DNA from: Streptomyces sp. ICBB 8177
GTDB lineage: Bacteria > Actinomycetota > Actinomycetes > Streptomycetales > Streptomycetaceae
Assembly (NCBI RefSeq): GCF_003144095.1
Contig: NZ_NSKH01000023.1
Coordinates: forward strand, 294,849-358,848
Direction: 5' to 3'
Length of the DNA stretch: 64,000 bases
The position numbers were made by a program, and so were the translations under genes. Positions within the stretch are counted from its first letter, which is position 1. Each line of letters opens with the position of its first letter. This document shows positions 24,739-35,606 of the stretch, one piece after another. Under the pieces are notes generated by a model that made no database searches, was not told the DNA's origin, and saw only the letters and a list, made by a program, of their open reading frames with translations.

Positions 24739-25415
24739 ACGCAAGCACGACATCGGAATTGACGTCACGTCAGCGACGCACGCCCTGGGTGGACGACCCC
24801 TACGCCCACGCCTTGCGCACCGGCCGCGGGCCGCTCTTCCTGCGGCGCAGCGACGGCTGGATGCTGCCGCTCGAAGTCGAACGGTGGTGTGCCGAACCGG
24901 ACGCCGCCGACACGGAGTTGCTGCGCCGTTGCCGCGGTCCCGTGCTGGACATCGGCTGCGGGCCCGGCCGGCTGGTCGCCGCGCTCACCGCGTACGGGCT
25001 GCCCGCGCTGGGGCTCGACGTGAGCCCGGCGGCGGTGGCCAGGACGCGGGGGATGGGCGGGGCGGTGCTGCGGCGTTCGGTCTTCGAACCGCTGCCGGGG
25101 GAGGGGCGCTGGGCCACCGCGCTGCTCGCCGACGGCAACGTCGGGATCGGCGGCGACCCGGCCGCGCTGCTTCGGCGGGTGCGTCAACTCGTGGCACAGG
25201 GCGGGGTGTTGCTGGTCGAGGCGGACGCGTACGACGTCGACGAGCGGTTCACGGTACGGGTGGAGGACGCCTTCGGGCGGTACGGGGAGGAGTTCCCGTG
25301 GGCGCGGGTGGGCAGCGCGGGTGTGGTCGAGGCGGCGGAGGCCGCGGGGTGGGCGCCGGTGGAGCACTGGACGTGCGACGGCCGCAGATTCGTCAGCCTG
25401 CGCCCGACCGCCTGA
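24735..25415 (+). CDS. Class I SAM-dependent methyltransferase
   Basis: 226 residues. Motif I is VLDIGCGPGRLVAAL, followed by GLDVSPAAVARTR (acidic motif II) and TALLADGNVGIGGDPAALLR. The N-terminus contains PYAHALRTGRGPLFLRRSDG, a feature of methyltransferases that accompany GT2/TIGR04282 pairs. Substrate unknown; in this operon it may methylate the sugar or lipid product of the two transferases. ATGA overlap with the upstream gene. It converges on the small membrane protein gene ending at 25509. Confidence 0.88.
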   Translation: MNASTTSELTSRQRRTPWVDDPYAHALRTGRGPLFLRRSDGWMLPLEVERWCAEPDAADTELLRRCRGPVLDIGCGPGRLVAALTAYGLPALGLDVSPAAVARTRGMGGAVLRRSVFEPLPGEGRWATALLADGNVGIGGDPAALLRRVRQLVAQGGVLLVEADAYDVDERFTVRVEDAFGRYGEEFPWARVGSAGVVEAAEAAGWAPVEHWTCDGRRFVSLRPTA

Positions 25416-25508
25416 GCCGACCGCCCCGCCGCGACCCGTGACCGGTGACCTGGAGCCGCCCCGCCCCGCCGCGACCGACCGCCCGAGCGGACCGCCCCCC
25501 GCCCCGGC

Positions 25509-25919
25509 CTACCGCCGCCTCCGCAGTGCCCGCACGGCGGCCATCACCCCCGTCGCTCCCGCCACCACCCCCACCGCGACCAGCCAGTCGCGGACGTAGT
25601 CCAGCGGCAGCACCGTCGGATTGGCCGACGGACGCGGGGTGAGGATCGCGGGGAGGGCGACCACCGTCAGGCACGCCGCCGTCAACAGCCCCGCGCGCAG
25701 CGGCCCGCGCCGGGGGCCGTCGCGGGGCACGAGCAGCGCGCCCACCCCCAGCGTCACGGGCACCAGTACACCGTCGTGCAGCAGCACCGCGCCCACCAGC
25801 CACCGCACGACGTCCCACGGATCGCGGATGTAGGGATCGGTCAGCAGGACCGAGAGCCCCACGCCGATCGCCGCGAGCCCCAGAGCGCCGCACGCCCCTC
25901 GTACGAACCATGTCCTCAC
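25509..25919 (-). CDS. Small four-helix membrane protein
   Basis: 136 residues starting with GTG at 25917-25919, which overlaps the molybdoenzyme stop (GTGA). Four hydrophobic segments are visible: GACGALGLAAIGVGLSVLL, WLVGAVLLHDGVLVPVTLGV, AGLLTAACLTVVALPAIL, and LVAVGVVAGATGVMAAVRAL followed by a basic tail RRRR. No known domain is recognised. Coupling to the molybdopterin oxidoreductase suggests a membrane partner or anchor for it. Confidence 0.8.
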   Translation of the reverse strand: MRTWFVRGACGALGLAAIGVGLSVLLTDPYIRDPWDVVRWLVGAVLLHDGVLVPVTLGVGALLVPRDGPRRGPLRAGLLTAACLTVVALPAILTPRPSANPTVLPLDYVRDWLVAVGVVAGATGVMAAVRALRRRR

Positions 25920-27181
25920 GTCAACACCTCGATCCTGGTGACCCACTTGGTCTGGAGCACCCCGGGCCGGTTCGGGGCGATGACGCGCGCGGGGTAGCCG
26001 TGGTCGTGGTCGAGGGGGCGTCCGCCCAGCGACACCGCGAGCAGCGTCAGCGGGTCGCGCGCGTACGAGGCCCCCATCTCGGTGACCGCGTAGTTGCCGC
26101 CGCGCTCCAGGGAGACGATCCGCACCCGTGCGTCGTGCGGCGCCTGCGCGCGGTCGAGCAGGTCCCGCAGCGGTACGCCCGTCCAGTGCGCGTTCTGGCT
26201 CCAGCCCTCGACGCAGGAGATCGGCAGGACTGCGGAACGTTGTGGCAGCGAGGTGAGTTGACGGTAGGTCAGTTCGTACGGGGTCGGTCCGGCGACGCGC
26301 AGGCGCCAGCCGGCGAGCCGGGTGCCGGTGATGCCCGCCTGCGCGGCCGTTCGGTTGACCGGAAGGGCCTGCGGGCCGTCGCCGGGGCGGCGCGGGGCGA
26401 GCAGGTCGGTGGCCTTGAGCGGGGTGAACGACTGCCCGACCGTCGCCAGGGTCACCCCGCCCACGGCGGTCAGCACGGCGGCGACGAAGGACCTGCGATC
26501 GGGTGCGTCCGGGTCGGCCGGAGCGGAGCCGCGACGCCAATGGGCCGCGATCACCGGCGCCTTGACCGCGATGTGCAGCAGCACCGAGCCGATCGCCACC
26601 CAGGCCAGCGCGAAGTGCGTCTGCCGGAACGGGAAAGGCCACGGGTACCACTGCGTGGTGTCCAGCAACCCGGTGAAGATCTCCAGCAGGAGGCTGGCCA
26701 CCAGTACCGCGATGGACAGCCGTTCCAGCGCGTGCGCCACGGACTTCACGGGCGGCCAGCCGAACAGCCGGGGGTAGACCGTCCACAGCTTGGCCAGCAG
26801 CAGCGGGATCGCGGCGATGCCGGTCGCCACGTGCAGGCCCTGGGTGAGGCGGTAGCCCCAGACCGGGCGGCTGGGCAGCACGTTCGCCGCCCAGCCCGGC
26901 GGTTGCTGGAGGTAGTGGCTGATCAGCCCGGTCACGAAGCACACGGCCACGGCGGCGCCCAGCAAGCGGCCGACCACTGTCGCGGTCCGTGCGTCGTGCA
27001 GACGGCCACGGAACCGGGGCAGGCGCCCGCCGACCGATTCCAGGCGCGCGTTCACAGCCCGCACCTGAGCGCGGACCTGGACTCGTCGCCCGCCCGCCTC
27101 CGATCGCCGGAGGGCCGACAGGGCTCGCCTCGTCCGCCGCACCTTCGTGCCGGACTCTCTCCTCACTCGCATGCCGTCCAT
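25916..27181 (-). CDS. Membrane-bound molybdopterin oxidoreductase (sulfite oxidase fold)
   Basis: 421 residues. The N-terminal part has about five hydrophobic helices of a cytochrome b561-like module (VVGRLLGAAVAVCFVTGLI; GLHVATGIAAIPLLLAKLW; histidines in LLHIAVKAP). The C-terminal sulfite-oxidase-type molybdopterin domain contains the molybdenum-ligand cysteine at about 323 in LPISCVEGWSQNAHWTGVPL, and DHDHGYPARVIAPNRPG. Substrate unknown; MsrP-like sulfoxide reduction is one possibility. The ATG at 27179-27181 is used; an ATG 9 bp downstream is as good. It is divergent from the GT87-like gene and coupled to a small membrane protein. Confidence 0.88.
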   Translation of the reverse strand: MDGMRVRRESGTKVRRTRRALSALRRSEAGGRRVQVRAQVRAVNARLESVGGRLPRFRGRLHDARTATVVGRLLGAAVAVCFVTGLISHYLQQPPGWAANVLPSRPVWGYRLTQGLHVATGIAAIPLLLAKLWTVYPRLFGWPPVKSVAHALERLSIAVLVASLLLEIFTGLLDTTQWYPWPFPFRQTHFALAWVAIGSVLLHIAVKAPVIAAHWRRGSAPADPDAPDRRSFVAAVLTAVGGVTLATVGQSFTPLKATDLLAPRRPGDGPQALPVNRTAAQAGITGTRLAGWRLRVAGPTPYELTYRQLTSLPQRSAVLPISCVEGWSQNAHWTGVPLRDLLDRAQAPHDARVRIVSLERGGNYAVTEMGASYARDPLTLLAVSLGGRPLDHDHGYPARVIAPNRPGVLQTKWVTRIEVLT

Positions 27182-27285
27182 CCCACCCCGGGAATCCCCC
27201 GATGGGGGCGTGCGACTCCTTACGGAACACGGACACCGGGCACGGCACCACCCTCGACCGCGCCCCGCGATGCCACGGTGTCCTG

Positions 27286-28758
27286 GTGACCGCACCCCCG
27301 CACACCGCCGACACCGCCGACCGCAGTCGCGGCCAGGACCGGCCCCGCAGCCGGAGCCATGGCCGCGTCCGCGTCCGCACGGCCCTCACCGTCACCCTGC
27401 TCGCCGCGCTCACCGCCGCCACGCTCGCCACCGTCGCGACCGGCGGCACGCTCGGCGACCCCGGCCGCCTGCTGCCGTGGTACGGCGTCTGCTGGGCGCT
27501 GTTCGCCGGTGCGGCCTGGGCGGTGCGAGAGGTGCCGCGCCGGGTCGCGGTGCCGCTGGTCGCGGTCGGCGCCGTCGCGTTGTCGCTGGCCGCGCTCGCC
27601 GCGCCACCGCGCACCAGCGACGACATGTACCGGTACGCGTGGGACGGCCGGGTGCAAGCGGCGGGCATCTCGCCGTACACCTACGCGCCCGACGCCCCGA
27701 GGCTCGCCGGGTTGCGCGAGCAGTGGCTGTTCCCGACCGGGACCGCCTGCCGGGGCTGGGACCTGCACGCCGCGCCCGGCGGGGTCTGCACCCTGATCAA
27801 CCGGCCCGCTGTCCACACCATCTACCCGCCGGTCGCCGAGGCGTGGTACCTGGTCGTCCACCTGGCCTCGCCGCCCGGCAGCCGGTGGAAGCCGTTCCAG
27901 GTGGCGGGCGCGGTCCTGGTGGTCGCCGTCGCCTGGGCGCTGGTGTGGGCGCTGCGGCGGCGCGGGGCCGATCCGCGCCGGGCCGCGCTGTGGGCGTGGT
28001 GCCCGGCGGTGCCGTTCGCGGCGGTCAACGACGCCCACGTCGACACGCTCGGGGTGCTGTTGCTGGTGGTGGCGTTCGGGGTCGGCGCGGGAGGCCGGCG
28101 CGGGGTGCCGCTCGGCGGCGCCATCGCCGTGAAGCTGCTGCCGGGGCTGGCACTGCCGGGCGCGCTGTCCGGGGTGCTGGCCCCTGGACGACCCCGCCGA
28201 TGGCGGGAGTTGACGTGCACCACCGTGGCGGCGGTGGGCGCGGTGGCGCTCGCCTACCTGCCCTACGTGGCCGCCTCCGGGACCGGTGTCATCGGCTACC
28301 TGCCCGGCTACCTCCAGGAGGAGGGGTACGAGTCGGGCGACGTCGGGCGGTTCGCGCTGCTGCGACTGGTGCTGCCGGACGCCTGGGCCGGCCCGGTCGC
28401 GATCGCGGTCGTCGTGGGTGTGTCGTCGTACGTGCTGCGCCGCGGCGATCCGGCGCGGCCCTGGCGCGGCGCCCTGCTCGTGGTGGGCACCGCGTTCCTC
28501 GTCACCTCGCCCGCGTACTACTGGTACGCGCTGATGGTCGTCGGCCTCGTCGCGCTGGACGGACGGTGGGAGTGGCTGGCGGTTCCGGCGGCCGGCACGG
28601 TGCTGTACATCGGCAACGCCCTGCGCTGGCACGGACTCGCCCCGCAGGCCTGGCCGTTCGGGGTGGCCGCAGCGGTCGTCGTGGCGGGCGCGGTCCTGCG
28701 CGGCAGGGCAGCGACACGGCACGCGTCAGCCAACGCCCCCGCGTCCAGCGTCAGTTGA
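27286..28758 (+). CDS. GT-C family polyprenyl-phosphate-sugar (mannosyl) transferase, GT87/MptB-like
   Basis: 490 residues with about ten membrane helices. The first periplasmic loop has the hallmark TSDDMYRYAWDGR, then VQAAGISPYTYAPD, with the acidic pair of GT-C mannosyltransferases. NRPAVHTIYPPVAEAWY and AAVNDAHVDTLGVLLL follow. Such enzymes transfer a sugar from a polyprenyl-phosphate donor on the outer face. The start is the in-frame GTG at 27286, about 40 residues before helix 1; no strong ribosome site is seen. It lies 104 bp from the divergent molybdoenzyme start. Its stop overlaps the convergent TDT-family gene by 8 bp. Confidence 0.85.
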   Translation: MTAPPHTADTADRSRGQDRPRSRSHGRVRVRTALTVTLLAALTAATLATVATGGTLGDPGRLLPWYGVCWALFAGAAWAVREVPRRVAVPLVAVGAVALSLAALAAPPRTSDDMYRYAWDGRVQAAGISPYTYAPDAPRLAGLREQWLFPTGTACRGWDLHAAPGGVCTLINRPAVHTIYPPVAEAWYLVVHLASPPGSRWKPFQVAGAVLVVAVAWALVWALRRRGADPRRAALWAWCPAVPFAAVNDAHVDTLGVLLLVVAFGVGAGGRRGVPLGGAIAVKLLPGLALPGALSGVLAPGRPRRWRELTCTTVAAVGAVALAYLPYVAASGTGVIGYLPGYLQEEGYESGDVGRFALLRLVLPDAWAGPVAIAVVVGVSSYVLRRGDPARPWRGALLVVGTAFLVTSPAYYWYALMVVGLVALDGRWEWLAVPAAGTVLYIGNALRWHGLAPQAWPFGVAAAVVVAGAVLRGRAATRHASANAPASSVS

Positions 28759-29752
28759 CGGGCGGCGGCCCCGCCGGACGCCCGCCCTCGCGCACCGCCG
28801 CCACCCCCGTGACCGCCCACGCCAGCAGGGCGACCCACAGCAGCACATCGCCCAGCGTCCGCAGCCACCCCACGTCCGCCGTGACCGACCACGCGATCGT
28901 GGCGAGCGCGGTCATGGCCATCGGGTTGACGGTCGACCACCGCCGCACGTCGTAACGCGGCCTGGGCCAGCGGATCTCGCAGCACACCAGCACCGCGTAC
29001 GCGGCCAGCGCCAGGCCCAGCAGTACGATGCCCGCGAGCCGCAACGCGTCGTGCGCGCCGGTCGCCCAGCGCAGCGGCCCGGCCGGGGCGGCGGCGTCCG
29101 CCAGCCGCGAGACGGCCAGCGCGGTGATCGCCAGGGCGCTGCACGCCACCCAGTGATCCCCCTTGCCGCGCCGCAACTCGCCCACGTCGAACCGCTCCAG
29201 CGTCACCCCGTACAGCGCCAGCCCCAGCACGACGAGTCCTGCGGAGGGCCAGGCGAGCCACCGGGTGCCCGAGTCGAGGGCGACGGACGCGGTGAGCACG
29301 GCCAGCGCCTGCGTCGAGACGCAGACCAGGTACGCCGCCCCCGGCACCTTGCGCCCGCGGTGCCGCAGCACGCGGGTCAGCAGCGGCAGCCACGCCACCA
29401 CCGCGAGGCACAGCAGCGGAACCGCGGCGCCGGTCCATCCCAGCAGGGCGAAACGCGTGCCCAGCACGGCGGTCGCCGCCACCGAGGTCAGCGCGGGCGG
29501 GGTCGCCGTCTCCCGCCGCCAGCGTTCGCCCTCGTACCGCAGCCGCAGGCAGAAGGCCGCCGCCAGGACCGCCCAGATCAGGCAACCGAGCACCAGGAAC
29601 ACGCCGGACGACAGCCCTGCGCCCAGCAGCCCGCAGCCGATCGACAGCGCCCCGGTGGCCATCACGGCGGCACCGGAGGCCGCAGGCACGGCACGCAGGA
29701 ACCGCGCCCATCGGCCGTGCGGGAGGGAGCGGCGATCGTGGGCTTCGGCCAC
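28751..29752 (-). CDS. TDT-family (SLAC1/TehA-like) membrane transporter
   Basis: 333 residues with about ten hydrophobic helices. The first, PAASGAAVMATGALSIGCGL, is the conserved start of tellurite-resistance/dicarboxylate transporters and SLAC1 anion channels. The GTG at 29750-29752 is preferred because GGGGAGG lies 8 bp upstream; a GTG 24 bp earlier lacks this. Probable anion or dicarboxylate channel or exporter; substrate unknown. It overlaps the 3' end of the GT-C gene on the other strand. Confidence 0.78.
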   Translation of the reverse strand: MAEAHDRRSLPHGRWARFLRAVPAASGAAVMATGALSIGCGLLGAGLSSGVFLVLGCLIWAVLAAAFCLRLRYEGERWRRETATPPALTSVAATAVLGTRFALLGWTGAAVPLLCLAVVAWLPLLTRVLRHRGRKVPGAAYLVCVSTQALAVLTASVALDSGTRWLAWPSAGLVVLGLALYGVTLERFDVGELRRGKGDHWVACSALAITALAVSRLADAAAPAGPLRWATGAHDALRLAGIVLLGLALAAYAVLVCCEIRWPRPRYDVRRWSTVNPMAMTALATIAWSVTADVGWLRTLGDVLLWVALLAWAVTGVAAVREGGRPAGPPPVN

Positions 29753-29872
29753 GGCCCCAGCCTCCCCGGTCAGCACCTCGCCGACCCGTCATGGACGGCG
29801 TGCGGCACGTGAGCGTCACCCGTGCGGAGGCTCGCGCCGCCCGGCGCCCGCCGGACCGCACCGCGGCATCCG

Positions 29873-30427
29873 TCAGCCCACCGGATCCGTGGGCAGCCTC
29901 GCGTACATCAGCATGTCGCGGCGGGCCCCGCCCACTTCCTGCCACGAGCGCAGCAGTCCCTCGGGACGGAATCCGGCGGATTCGGCAGTGCGGCGCGAGG
30001 CGGTGTTCCACGGCTCGACGTACAACTCGACGCGGGCGAGGCCGAGCGCGGCGAAGGCCCAGGCGGTGGCCGCGCGCAGTCCGGCGAGGGCCGCGCCGCC
30101 GCCGCGCGCCGAGGGGGCGACCCAGTATCCGGCCGAGGCGCGGGCGTGCGGCGCGGACCACAGCCCGACGGTGCCGACCGCACGGCCGTCCGCCACGCGT
30201 TCCACGACGAACGGCCACCCGGTGCCGTGCGCCGCCCGGTCCCACTGCCGCTCGACGAACGCGACACCGGCGGCGTGCGAATAGGCGGACGGGACCGTCG
30301 TGATCAGCGGGATGTACGGATCGCCCGAGGCCTCCTCGACCAGCGGGAGATCGGCGAGCGTCCAGGGGCGCAGGGCGAGGGAGTCGCCGGCGGGCAGGCG
30401 CGGTACGTCGAACGGCGGTTCGGGCAT
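29873..30427 (-). CDS. GNAT acetyltransferase, RimJ/RimL type
   Basis: 184 residues. Family features: SLALRPWTLADLPLVEEASG at the front, VGTVGLWSAPHARASAGYWV in the core strands, ARGGGAALAGLRAATAWAF as the acetyl-CoA loop and helix, and YVEPWNTASRRTAESAGFRP (the Asn-x4-Ser/Arg end motif). It transfers an acetyl group from acetyl-CoA to an amine, often a protein N-terminus or antibiotic; the target is unknown. GGAGG is 8 bp before the ATG at 30425-30427. It is divergent from the iron-box-controlled dhb operon. Confidence 0.88.
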   Translation of the reverse strand: MPEPPFDVPRLPAGDSLALRPWTLADLPLVEEASGDPYIPLITTVPSAYSHAAGVAFVERQWDRAAHGTGWPFVVERVADGRAVGTVGLWSAPHARASAGYWVAPSARGGGAALAGLRAATAWAFAALGLARVELYVEPWNTASRRTAESAGFRPEGLLRSWQEVGGARRDMLMYARLPTDPVG

Positions 30428-30501
30428 GCGGGCATCCTCCCGCAGTCCTTCGCCGGTCACGGGGAATTACGCCTCGGCGCCGGACCCTCAAGGCTCATCT
30501 A

Positions 30502-30520
30502 TGAGGTTAGGCTAACCTAA
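30502..30520. promoter_or_regulatory. Iron box (DmdR1/DtxR-type operator)
   Basis: TGAGGTTAGGCTAACCTAA matches the 19-bp actinobacterial iron-box consensus TTAGGTTAGGCTAACCTAA at 18 positions. A partial extra copy (AAGTTAGGCT) follows at once. It lies about 113 bp before dhbA and about 75 bp before the divergent GNAT gene. It predicts iron-dependent repression of the dhb operon. Confidence 0.9.
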
Positions 30521-30632
30521 GTTAGGCTGCCTCCGGCGGCACGTCCGGTGCGCGGTCGGGAGGCCGATCCCGCCCGGCCGGCATGCCCCGGCGAACCCCT
30601 GACAGCGCCCGGCCGAAGGACACGCGAGGACC

Positions 30633-31439
30633 ATGACTGGCGACACGCACACCCTCGGCGCGGCCGAACTCACCGGTCGCGTCGCCCTGGTCACCGGTGC
30701 CGGACAAGGCATCGGCGAAGCCGTAGCCCGCACCCTCGCCGCCCGGGGCGCGCGGGTCGCCGCGATCGACCGCGACCCCGCACGCCTGAAGGCGCTGGAA
30801 GCCGCACTCGGCCCGGGCGTCCTGCTCGCGCACGTCGCCGACGTCACCGACAGCGCCGCCGTCGACGCGGCCGTGGAACGCGCGGAACGCGAACTCGGGC
30901 CACTGGACATCCTGGTGAACGTCGCGGGCGTGCTGCGCCCGGCCCCCGTGGTCGACCTCACCGACGAGGACTGGGCGGCCACCTTCGCCGTCAACACCGG
31001 CGGCGTCTTCCACGCCTCCCGGGCCGTCGCGCGGCGCATGGCCGCCCGGAGTTCCGGCTGCGTCGTCACCGTGGGCTCCAACGCCGCCGGAGTACCGCGC
31101 ACCCACATGGCCGCCTACGCCGCGTCCAAGGCGGCGGCGACCATGTTCACCAAGTGCCTCGGCCTGGAGCTGGCCGCCTGCGGGGTGCGCTGCAACGTCG
31201 TCTCGCCCGGCTCCACCGACACCGCGATGCAGCGAAGGCTGTGGACGGACGATCCCGGCGCCTCACGCAAGCGGGTGGTGGAAGGCGACCCGGACAGCTA
31301 CCGCGTCGGCATACCGCTCGGGCGGCTCGCCGAGCCGCGGGACATCGCCGAGGCCGTCGCCTTCCTGGTCTCCGACCGCGCCCGGCACATCACCATGCAC
31401 GACCTGTACGTGGACGGCGGCGCCACCCTGCGCGCCTGA
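30633..31439 (+). CDS. dhbA: 2,3-dihydro-2,3-dihydroxybenzoate dehydrogenase
   Basis: 268-residue short-chain dehydrogenase. NAD motif [12 protein letters not shown] near residue 21, [10 protein letters not shown], the catalytic Ser in [20 protein letters not shown] and the YAASK active site. The closing block VDGGATLRA is family-typical. It oxidises 2,3-dihydro-2,3-dihydroxybenzoate to 2,3-dihydroxybenzoate (DHB) with NAD+. The [12 protein letters not shown] and [10 protein letters not shown] segments resemble EntA/DhbA. First gene of the dhbACEB order, downstream of an iron box; GAGG precedes the ATG. The neighbours make this assignment firm. Confidence 0.95.
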   Translation: MTGDTHTLGAAELTGRVALVTGAGQGIGEAVARTLAARGARVAAIDRDPARLKALEAALGPGVLLAHVADVTDSAAVDAAVERAERELGPLDILVNVAGVLRPAPVVDLTDEDWAATFAVNTGGVFHASRAVARRMAARSSGCVVTVGSNAAGVPRTHMAAYAASKAAATMFTKCLGLELAACGVRCNVVSPGSTDTAMQRRLWTDDPGASRKRVVEGDPDSYRVGIPLGRLAEPRDIAEAVAFLVSDRARHITMHDLYVDGGATLRA

Positions 31440-31521
31440 CCCGCCACCCGCCCGCCTTCCTGACGCTGCCCCGTACGCCGACCACCCCCGCACCGCCGTG
31501 ATCCGGATCGGAGAGAACCAG

Positions 31522-32777
31522 GTGACCACAGCACACGACCTCGCCGCAGACCCCGGCCCGGGGCACGGCGGAGCCCGGGGCGGCCGCCCGCGGGGCCCCG
31601 CCGACGCCGCGGCGCGGCAGCCGGGGCGGACGGTGGGGGAGGCCACGGCGCTGCTCGACGCCTACCGGCCGGGCGGCACGGCGTTCTTCGGCTCGCCCAC
31701 CCGCACCCTGCTCGCCCGCGGTGTCCGCGCCCGCGTCCCGCACGGCGAGGCGCCGCTGGCCGAACGGGTCGCCGGCACCCTGCACGCGGCCCGGGCGCAG
31801 GGCATCGAGCGTCCGGTGGTGGTCGGTGCGGTGCCGTTCGACGCGGACGCGCCCGCGCGGCTGTTCGTTCCCGAACTCCTGTACACCGCAACCCCGTTGG
31901 AGCGCGATCCGCTGATCGCGCTGGACGCGCCGCCCGCCGGTCCCGCCGCCTGGACGGTACGGCCGCACCCGGAGCCGGTCGTCTACGAGGCGGCGGTCGC
32001 CGAGGCGGTGCGGCGGATGGCGGACGGCGGGCTGGACAAGGCGGTGCTGGCCCGCACCCTGGAACTGACGGCGCCCGAACCATTCGACCTGACGGCGATG
32101 CTGTGGCGGCTGGCCCGGCGCGACCCCGGCGGCTACACGTTCGCCGTGCCCGCGGGGGAGGGCCGCACGCTGCTCGGCGCCAGCCCCGAACTGCTGGTCT
32201 CCCGGCACGGCGGCACCCTGCGGGCCAACCCGCTCGCCGGATCCACCCCGCGCCGTGCCGACCTCGCCGAGGACGTCATGGGGGCGGTCGAGCTGCTGGG
32301 CTCGCCCAAGGACCGCCACGAGCACGCCGTGGTGGCCGACGCGGTCCGCGCCGCGCTGGCGCCGTACTGCGCCCGGCTCCAGGTGCCGCACGCGCCGACG
32401 CTGGTCCGCACCGCCGCGATGTGGCACCTGTCCACGACCGTCACCGGCGAACTGCGCCAACCCCCGCCCACCGCTGTCGAGTTGGCGTCCGTCCTGCATC
32501 CGACCCCGGCCGTCTGCGGCACGCCCACCGAGGCGGCCCGCGAACTCATCGGCGCTGTCGAGCCGTTCGACCGCGGCCTGTACGCGGGCATGGTCGGCTG
32601 GCAGGACGCGGACGGCGACGGCGAGTGGGTGGTGACCATACGCTGCGCCGAGGCCGACGAGCACAGCCTGCGGCTCTACGCGGGCGCGGGCGTCGTCCCC
32701 GGCTCGTGCCCGGAAGCCGAACTCGCCGAGACGACGGCCAAGTTCCGCACGTTCCTCGACGCCGTGGGGGTCTTCGC

Positions 32778-32781
<4 letters not shown>
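31522..32781 (+). CDS. dhbC: Isochorismate synthase
   Basis: 419 residues from the GTG at 31522, chosen for the CGGAGAG ribosome site 7 bp upstream; an in-frame GTG at 31498 would add eight residues. Chorismate-binding motifs are [42 protein letters not shown] and YAGMVGW, ending with [20 protein letters not shown]. It isomerises chorismate to isochorismate with Mg2+. The N-terminal 25 residues are low-complexity. It feeds DhbB next door. Its stop overlaps dhbE by ATGA. Confidence 0.95.
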
Positions 32782-34481
<1,700 letters not shown>

Positions 34482-34554
34482 CGAGGCGACAAGGCACACC
34501 CCTGACGCCCCGCCCCCACGGCACCGTCCACCCGACCCCCAAGGACACCTCCCC

Positions 34555-35481
34555 ATGGCCCTTCCCGACATCGCCCCCTACCCCATGCCCGCTCCCGCCT
34601 CGCTGCCGAACGGACGAGTGGCGTGGGACGTCGACCCGGACCGCGCGGTGCTGCTGGTGCACGACCTGCAAAACCACTTCCTCGACGCGTTCACCCCCGG
34701 CGCCTCGCCCGTCAGCGAACTACTGCGCAACGTCAGGGCGTTGACGGACGCCTGCCGCCGGGCCGGGGTCCCGGTCGTCTACTCGGCCCAGCCGGGCGGC
34801 CAGACGCCCGCGGAGCGCGGCCTCCAGCAGGACTTCTGGGGCCCGGGCCTGCCGGCCGGCACCAGGGCCGCCGCCGTCCACGAAGCGGTCGCCCCGGCCG
34901 ACGGCGACACCGTGCTGACCAAGTGGAAGTACAGCGCCTTCGTCCGCACCGACCTGGAGCGGCGCATGCGCGACCAGGGCCGCGACCAGGTGCTGATCAC
35001 CGGCGTCTACGCGCACATCGGCGTCCTGACGAGCGCCTGCGACGCGTGGATGCGCGACCTGCGCGCCTTCGTGATCGCCGACGCGGTCGCGGACTTCAGC
35101 GAACGCGACCACCGCATGGCGCTGGAATGGGCGGCGGGCAGGTGCGCCGCCGTCACGACCACCTCCCGTGTGCTGGACGCGCTCGGCGAGGGCCGCGCGG
35201 CGGACCCGGCCGGGACGCCGCGCCACGCCTCGGTGTGGACCGCCGAGCGCGTGCGGGCCGACGTCGCCGTGGTCCTGGGCGATCGGCCCGAGGACGTGCC
35301 GCTGGACGAGGACCTGGTCGACCACGGCCTGGACTCGATCCGGCTGATGACGCTCGTGGAGCGGTGGCGCGAGGAGGGCGCGGCCGTGTCGGCCACCGAC
35401 CTCGCGGACCGCGCGACGGTACGGGCCTGGGCCGGCGTACTGGCGCGCGCCCACCGCCGACGCGGAGTGCCGCGCCCCTGA
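34555..35481 (+). CDS. dhbB: Isochorismatase with C-terminal aryl-carrier domain
   Basis: 308 residues, two domains. The isochorismatase domain (about 1-205) has Asp37 in VLLVHDLQNHF, Lys123 in LTKWKYSAF and the VYAHIGVLTSACDAWM block; it cleaves isochorismate to dihydro-DHB and pyruvate. The aryl-carrier domain (about 228-305) has the phosphopantetheine Ser261 in DHGLDSIRLM. The carrier is what an NRPS condensation domain would accept DHB from. It lies 73 bp after dhbE, with AAGGA about 10 bp before the ATG. No NRPS follows. Confidence 0.96.
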   Translation: MALPDIAPYPMPAPASLPNGRVAWDVDPDRAVLLVHDLQNHFLDAFTPGASPVSELLRNVRALTDACRRAGVPVVYSAQPGGQTPAERGLQQDFWGPGLPAGTRAAAVHEAVAPADGDTVLTKWKYSAFVRTDLERRMRDQGRDQVLITGVYAHIGVLTSACDAWMRDLRAFVIADAVADFSERDHRMALEWAAGRCAAVTTTSRVLDALGEGRAADPAGTPRHASVWTAERVRADVAVVLGDRPEDVPLDEDLVDHGLDSIRLMTLVERWREEGAAVSATDLADRATVRAWAGVLARAHRRRGVPRP

Positions 35482-35606
35482 AACGGGCCGCCCGCAGCGC
35501 GTTCACGGGCGCAGACGAGCGGGCGGCACGCGTGCGAGGATGGGGCCGAGTCACGGCGGATGGTACGCGTGGTGCACCGGGCGGACCGCACCGCCGAGTT
35601 CGGCCC

